8,617 nt of DNA from Chloroflexota bacterium (lineage in GTDB: Bacteria; Chloroflexota; Dehalococcoidia; Dehalococcoidales; RBG-16-60-22). The notes under the pieces were generated by a model, which ran no database searches, was not told the DNA's origin, and saw only the letters and a list, made by a program, of their open reading frames with translations. The DNA is taken from NCBI GenBank assembly GCA_016190585.1, contig JACPQH010000107.1:1-8617 (forward strand), read 5' to 3'. How positions within the stretch are numbered: the first letter of the stretch is position 1; the number at the start of each line of letters is the position of its first letter. Both the position numbers and the translations under genes were made by a program. Below are positions 5,460-8,617 of this stretch, one piece after another.

Positions 5460-6464
5460 ATGCTTTACATCTTTTGGGGTCCGGACGACTTCTCACTCAG
5501 GCAATCCCTCGTCGAGCTTAAGAAAAACCTGGGCGATCCGGCCGCGCTCCTCATCAGCACCTCGGAGCTCGACGGCCGCCAGCTCGCGCCGAACGACTTA
5601 AGGACCTGCTGCGAGACCATGCCTTTCCTCTCGCCCTGCCGCCTGGTCGTTGTTGAGGGGCTGCTGGAGCGCTTCGAGCCGCCCGCCAACACCGGTAAAA
5701 AACCGCCGAAGAAGGCCTCGCTCCCGGACCACAAACCCTTTGCCGACTGTATCGCCGCCCTGCCGGCGTTCACCGCGCTCGTACTGACCGATAGCAGCGT
5801 GAGCAACAGCAATCCCCTGTTCCGGGAGCTGGCGGTCAAGGCTGATGTCCGCGCCTTCCCCCGGCCCCGCGGCGCGCGGCTGGCGCAGTGGATCGCCAGC
5901 CGGGTAAAAGAAAGGGGCGGCCGGATAGCGCCGGGCGCCGTCGAGCTTCTGGCCGGTTTCGCCGGCGACAGTCTCTGGGTGCTCGCCGGCGAGATCGACA
6001 AGCTGGCGGTCTACGCCGGCAGCCGGACAATCGATGAGAACGATGTGCGCAACCTGGTCAGCGCCACCGTCGAAGCCAACATCTTCGCCCTCGTGGACGC
6101 CGCCCTGGAGAACAGGGTAAGCCAGGCGGAGAATATGCTGGAGGACCTTGCCATGCGGGGCGTCGCCGCGCCCCGGGTCCTGGCGATGCTCGGGCGGCAG
6201 CTCGGGCTGATGGTCAGGGCGCGAGACCTGCTCGGTCAGCGCACGCCCCCGCGTGAAATCCAGTCCAGGCTGGGATTGAGCGCCGACTTCGTCTTTAACA
6301 AGACCGTGGAGCAAGCCCAGCGATATACCTGGACCGGTCTCAAGAGAGCCTACCGCAAGCTGCTGGAGACCGATATTATAATCAAGACCGGCGCCATGGA
6401 CAGCCAGACGGCCCTGAACCTTTTGGTGGTTGAGATTGCCCGGAGTCCAGCGCCGCTAAGCTGA
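5460..6464 (+). CDS. holA: DNA polymerase III delta subunit
   Basis: HolA opens and loads the sliding clamp as part of the clamp-loader complex at the replication fork. The 334-residue length is typical. Visible family marks are YIFWGPDDF at 3-11, PFLSPCRLVVVE at 55-66, LAGEIDKLAVYAG near 175-187 (the AAA+ lid segment), EANIFALVDAAL at 205-216, and the C-terminal LLETDIIIKTGAMDSQTALN at 301-320, which matches the D-x2-x-K-x-G end signature of the collar domain. A lysine/proline insert at about 78-90 is a loop. The ATG at 5460 lies about 6 nt after the predicted transcription start and has no Shine-Dalgarno. It is first in an operon with a ROK kinase (8-nt gap) and galU. The sequence identity to other HolA proteins is low, as is normal for this family, but the pattern is clear. 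Confidence 0.93.
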   Translation: MLYIFWGPDDFSLRQSLVELKKNLGDPAALLISTSELDGRQLAPNDLRTCCETMPFLSPCRLVVVEGLLERFEPPANTGKKPPKKASLPDHKPFADCIAALPAFTALVLTDSSVSNSNPLFRELAVKADVRAFPRPRGARLAQWIASRVKERGGRIAPGAVELLAGFAGDSLWVLAGEIDKLAVYAGSRTIDENDVRNLVSATVEANIFALVDAALENRVSQAENMLEDLAMRGVAAPRVLAMLGRQLGLMVRARDLLGQRTPPREIQSRLGLSADFVFNKTVEQAQRYTWTGLKRAYRKLLETDIIIKTGAMDSQTALNLLVVEIARSPAPLS

Positions 6465-6472
6465 GGTCTCTC

Positions 6473-7465
6473 ATGCCCGAAACCCGGACCGGACGGCCGG
6501 TACTGTCAATTGATCTGGGCGGCACCAAGATAATCGGCGCGCTGATTACGCCGGACTACCGGGTCCTGGCCAAAGAGCGTCACCCGACCCTGGCCGGCGG
6601 CGGGCCGGACGCCGTTATCGGGCGCGTGATATCCCTGGTGGATGAGCTCCTCGAGCGGGCCGGCCTGGTAAAATCCGGGGTCGTGGGACTGAGCATCGCC
6701 GTAGCCGGCGCCATCGAGGCCGCCCGGGGCGTGATCACCGTCTCGCCGAACCTGCCGGGCTGGTGCGATATACCGCTCCTGGACATCGTCCGTGAGAAGG
6801 CCGGCCTCAGGACCTGGGTGCTCAATGACGCCAAGGCCGCCGCCCTCGGCGAGTACGAGCTTGGCGCCGGCAAGGATACGAAACACCTGGTGCTGCTCAC
6901 TATCGGCACCGGCATCGGCGGCGGGCTCATCCTCAACGGCGAGCTTTACACCGGCACCACCGGCAGCGCCGGCGAGCTGGGCCACATGACCATCGACATC
7001 CACGGGCCAAAATGCCCCTGCGGCAACACCGGCTGCCTGGAAGTCCTCGCTTCCGGAACGGCCATCGCCCGCGAGGCCCGCCGGCGGGTGCTCAAGGAGA
7101 AATCGTCCCTGCTGGACACGGTCGAGGGCAGGGTCGAGGAGATCACCGCCAAGAAGGTGGGCGCGGCCGCCCGCGATGGCGACGCCCTGAGCCTGGACGT
7201 GGTCCGCCACGCCGGCAGGTACCTCGGGGTGGGCCTGGTAAACCTGGTGAACATCTTCAACCCGGAAGTCATCATTATCGGCGGCGGGGTCTCGGAGATG
7301 GGTGAGATGCTGCTGGCCCCGGCCCGGGAGCTGGTCGATGAAAGGGCCATCCCCATATCCGCCCGCACCGCCCGCATCATCACGGCCGAGCTGGGCAATG
7401 ACGCCGGCATCTTCGGCGCGGCGGCGTTCGCGTTCAAAGGAAGGACTGCGCATGAAAGTTCGTAA
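6473..7465 (+). CDS. ROK-family sugar kinase, probable glucokinase
   Basis: This 330-residue kinase has the ROK plan: the phosphate loop DLGGTK at 14-19, NDAKAAALGE at 118-127 with catalytic D119 (the usual NDAN has become NDAK), GTGIGGG at 145-151, and GELGH at 167-171 giving sugar-binding E168 and zinc ligand H171. The zinc motif is CPCGNTGCLE at 181-190. Family members phosphorylate glucose, mannose, fructose or N-acetyl sugars; glucokinase is the most common role in proteins of this length without a DNA-binding domain. There is no N-terminal helix-turn-helix, so it is not a NagC/XylR-type repressor. The start is ATG 6473, with TGAGGT (6462-6467) 5 nt upstream, overlapping the holA stop. 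Its end overlaps galU by 14 nt. With GalU it suggests a route from glucose to UDP-glucose. Substrate is inferred. Confidence 0.92.
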   Translation: MPETRTGRPVLSIDLGGTKIIGALITPDYRVLAKERHPTLAGGGPDAVIGRVISLVDELLERAGLVKSGVVGLSIAVAGAIEAARGVITVSPNLPGWCDIPLLDIVREKAGLRTWVLNDAKAAALGEYELGAGKDTKHLVLLTIGTGIGGGLILNGELYTGTTGSAGELGHMTIDIHGPKCPCGNTGCLEVLASGTAIAREARRRVLKEKSSLLDTVEGRVEEITAKKVGAAARDGDALSLDVVRHAGRYLGVGLVNLVNIFNPEVIIIGGGVSEMGEMLLAPARELVDERAIPISARTARIITAELGNDAGIFGAAAFAFKGRTAHESS

Positions 7466-8324
7466 AGCCGTCATCGTGGCCGCCGGGTGGGGTACCCGGT
7501 TCCTGCCCCTCACCCGCTCCCAGCCCAAGGAGATGCTGCCGCTGGTCGACAAGCCGCTGATACACTATGCCGTCGAGGAAGCCATCGACGCAGGCATCGA
7601 TGACATTATCCTGATAACCGCGCTGGGCAAATACGCCATCGAGAACTATTTCGACCGCTCTCCGGAGCTGGAGTGCTTCCTGGAAAAGAAAGGCCAGACC
7701 AAATTGCTGGAGCAGACGCGCGCGCTGTCCGGTATGGTCGACATCTGCTACGTCCGCCAGAAAGAGCAGCTCGGTCTCGGGCATGCCGTGCTGGCCGCCA
7801 GAAAGGTTGTCGGCGACCAGGCCTTTGCCGTCATCCTGCCGGACGATATCATCGAGTTCCCGGAGACGGCGCTCAAGCAGATGGTGAGGGTCTTTGACCG
7901 GTACCAGGCGAGCGTGGTGGCCGTCGAGCGCGTGACCCCGGAAAAAGTGAACAAGTACGGCATCATCGCGCCCGGCGCGCCGTCGGGCCGGGTCTTCCCG
8001 GTCAGGGGCCTGGTGGAGAAACCGGAACCCGCCGAAGCCCCCTCCGACCTCGGCATCGTGGGGCGCTACATCCTGACCCCCGCCATCTTTGACGCCATCG
8101 CCGCCACCCCGCCGGGCCGTAACGGGGAGATTCAGCTCACCGACGCCATGCAGCTATTGACCCGCGCGCAGCCGGTCTACGCTTACGAGTTCGAGGGCGT
8201 GCGCTATGACGTCGGCAACCCGCTCGGCCTGCTGAAGGCCACCATCGCCCTGGCCCTGAAAAGGCCGGACATGGGGCCGGAGCTCAGGAGCTACCTCAGG
8301 GGGATGCTGGACGGAGCGGGGTAA
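7452..8324 (+). CDS. galU: UTP-glucose-1-phosphate uridylyltransferase
   Basis: GalU makes UDP-glucose from UTP and glucose-1-phosphate, the donor for polysaccharide and glycolipid synthesis. The 290-residue protein has the nucleotide loop AAGWGTRFLPLT (10-21), PKEMLPLVDKP (25-35) with K26, RQKEQLGLGHAVL (102-114), the metal-binding PDD (130-132), VEKP (188-191), GRY (204-206), GEIQLTD (225-231) and RYDVGN (251-256). Tryptophan at position 13 replaces the Leu/Met usual in enterobacterial GalU. The frame is open far upstream, but the family N-terminus fixes ATG 7452, helped by AAGGA (7441-7445) 6 nt before it. The start lies inside the ROK gene in another frame (14-nt overlap), so translation is probably coupled. 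The assignment over RmlA-type thymidylyltransferases rests on the K-E-M-L-P and Q-L-G-L-G-H-A motifs. Confidence 0.95.
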   Translation: MKVRKAVIVAAGWGTRFLPLTRSQPKEMLPLVDKPLIHYAVEEAIDAGIDDIILITALGKYAIENYFDRSPELECFLEKKGQTKLLEQTRALSGMVDICYVRQKEQLGLGHAVLAARKVVGDQAFAVILPDDIIEFPETALKQMVRVFDRYQASVVAVERVTPEKVNKYGIIAPGAPSGRVFPVRGLVEKPEPAEAPSDLGIVGRYILTPAIFDAIAATPPGRNGEIQLTDAMQLLTRAQPVYAYEFEGVRYDVGNPLGLLKATIALALKRPDMGPELRSYLRGMLDGAG

Positions 8325-8358
8325 TTTAAGTTTAAGATTCTTGCCTGTTCACTCGTTC

Positions 8359-8378
8359 GGGTACTGCCATACCCCTTT
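8359..8378 (+). terminator. Weak candidate terminator of the holA-ROK-galU operon
   Basis: GGGTA (8359-8363) and TACCC (8370-8374) can form a 5-bp stem with a 6-nt loop, followed by CTTT, 35 nt after the galU stop. Stem and T tract are both short. Confidence 0.25.
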
Positions 8379-8404
8379 ATGCCCTCGCCATCCTGGTTCA
8401 TATC

Positions 8405-8425
8405 TCTCCCTTTCGTAAAGGGAGA
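8405..8425. repeat. Hairpin 1 of a pair: 9-bp stem, 3-nt loop
   Basis: TCTCCCTTT (8405-8413) and AAAGGGAGA (8417-8425) flank CGT. No T tract follows on either strand, so it is not a standard terminator. It shares its design with the hairpin at 8460-8480. Confidence 0.75.
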
Positions 8426-8446
8426 CTAAGAGGGATTTCCGCTCCC

Positions 8447-8480
8447 GAATCCCCCTGAATCCCCCTTTTTCAAAGGGGGA
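8447..8480. repeat. Tandem GAATCCCCCT repeat leading into hairpin 2
   Basis: GAATCCCCCT occurs twice in tandem (8447-8456 and 8457-8466). The second copy runs into the stem TCCCCCTTT (8460-8468), TTC loop, AAAGGGGGA (8472-8480). Runs of this CCCCCT..AGGGGG form are known as dispersed intergenic repeats in several bacterial phyla; here only this local pair is visible. The surrounding 8325-8617 has no credible coding frame. Confidence 0.75.
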
Positions 8481-8552
8481 CGAGCTTCGATTGGTTTTCA
8501 GCATCCTAAAATCTTATGGGAATCCAGTCTTTTATTAGTTCCCAAGTTAATG

Positions 8553-8558
8553 TATAAT
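8553..8558 (+). promoter_or_regulatory. Perfect -10 box in AT-rich tail, candidate promoter
   Basis: TATAAT sits in an AT-rich segment (about 8490-8617) that contrasts with the GC-rich rest of the window. The best -35 is poor (TTTATT, 8531-8536, 16-bp spacing). It could serve a gene beyond the right edge, but a chance match in AT-rich DNA is possible. Confidence 0.3.
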
Positions 8559-8617
8559 CCGCGTAAAAGTTGATTATATATGTTTATTCAAACTTGAAGC
8601 CATGTCAGTTATAGCAC

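Noticed and set aside
7302..7451. 50-codon upstream extension of galU
   Set aside because: The extension is Pro/Ser/Arg-rich read-through of the ROK gene in another frame; family N-terminus and Shine-Dalgarno place the start at 7452.
6506..7552. 348-codon - frame opposite the ROK kinase
   Set aside because: It is antisense to the conserved kinase motifs, with composition typical of a mirror frame.
8447..8480. CRISPR-like repeats
   Set aside because: There are only two 10-bp tandem copies, with no spacers and no cas genes.

Overview
This 8.6 kb window is GC-rich chromosomal DNA, apart from an AT-rich right end. It reads as an anaerobic bacterium, most likely an uncultured Chloroflexota (Dehalococcoidia-like). 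That placement rests on the YchF-like GTPase subfamily, the GalU variant and the anaerobic iron-sulfur electron-transfer genes. It comes from remembered family resemblance, not a search.

Left (1-2926, + strand): the end of an operon encoding a three-part NADH-linked electron-transfer module. It holds a NuoE-type [2Fe-2S] protein (cut by the window edge), a HydB/HndC-type NuoF fusion (thioredoxin-like [2Fe-2S] + FMN/NADH core + two [4Fe-4S]), and a short HoxU/NuoG-N-like iron-sulfur protein. Together they would pass electrons between NAD(H) and a catalytic partner such as a hydrogenase or formate dehydrogenase. That partner is not in the window and should lie upstream if it is linked. A tRNA-Pro(UGG) starts 10 nt after the last stop.

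Middle (3030-5383, - strand): a membrane-anchored family 2 glycosyltransferase with a near-consensus promoter but no standard start codon next to its Shine-Dalgarno sequence, then a structured intergenic region of about 300 bp with nested inverted repeats, then a divergent YchF/Obg-family P-loop protein.

Right (5460-8324, + strand): a compact operon of holA (DNA polymerase III delta), a ROK-family sugar kinase and galU (UTP-glucose-1-phosphate uridylyltransferase). The last two overlap by 14 nt and supply two of the three steps from glucose to UDP-glucose; phosphoglucomutase is absent here. The 76-bp gap between the ychF-like gene and holA carries overlapping divergent promoters whose predicted start points sit at or within a few bases of the start codons, implying leaderless or nearly leaderless mRNAs. 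The last 293 bases hold no gene but contain two matched hairpins, a tandem 10-bp repeat and an AT-rich tail with a perfect -10 box.

I see no integrase, transposase, CRISPR array or defence system. The genes are mostly conserved housekeeping or energy genes. The unusual signals are the start-codon and promoter arrangements, the altered motifs in two proteins, and the intergenic repeats.
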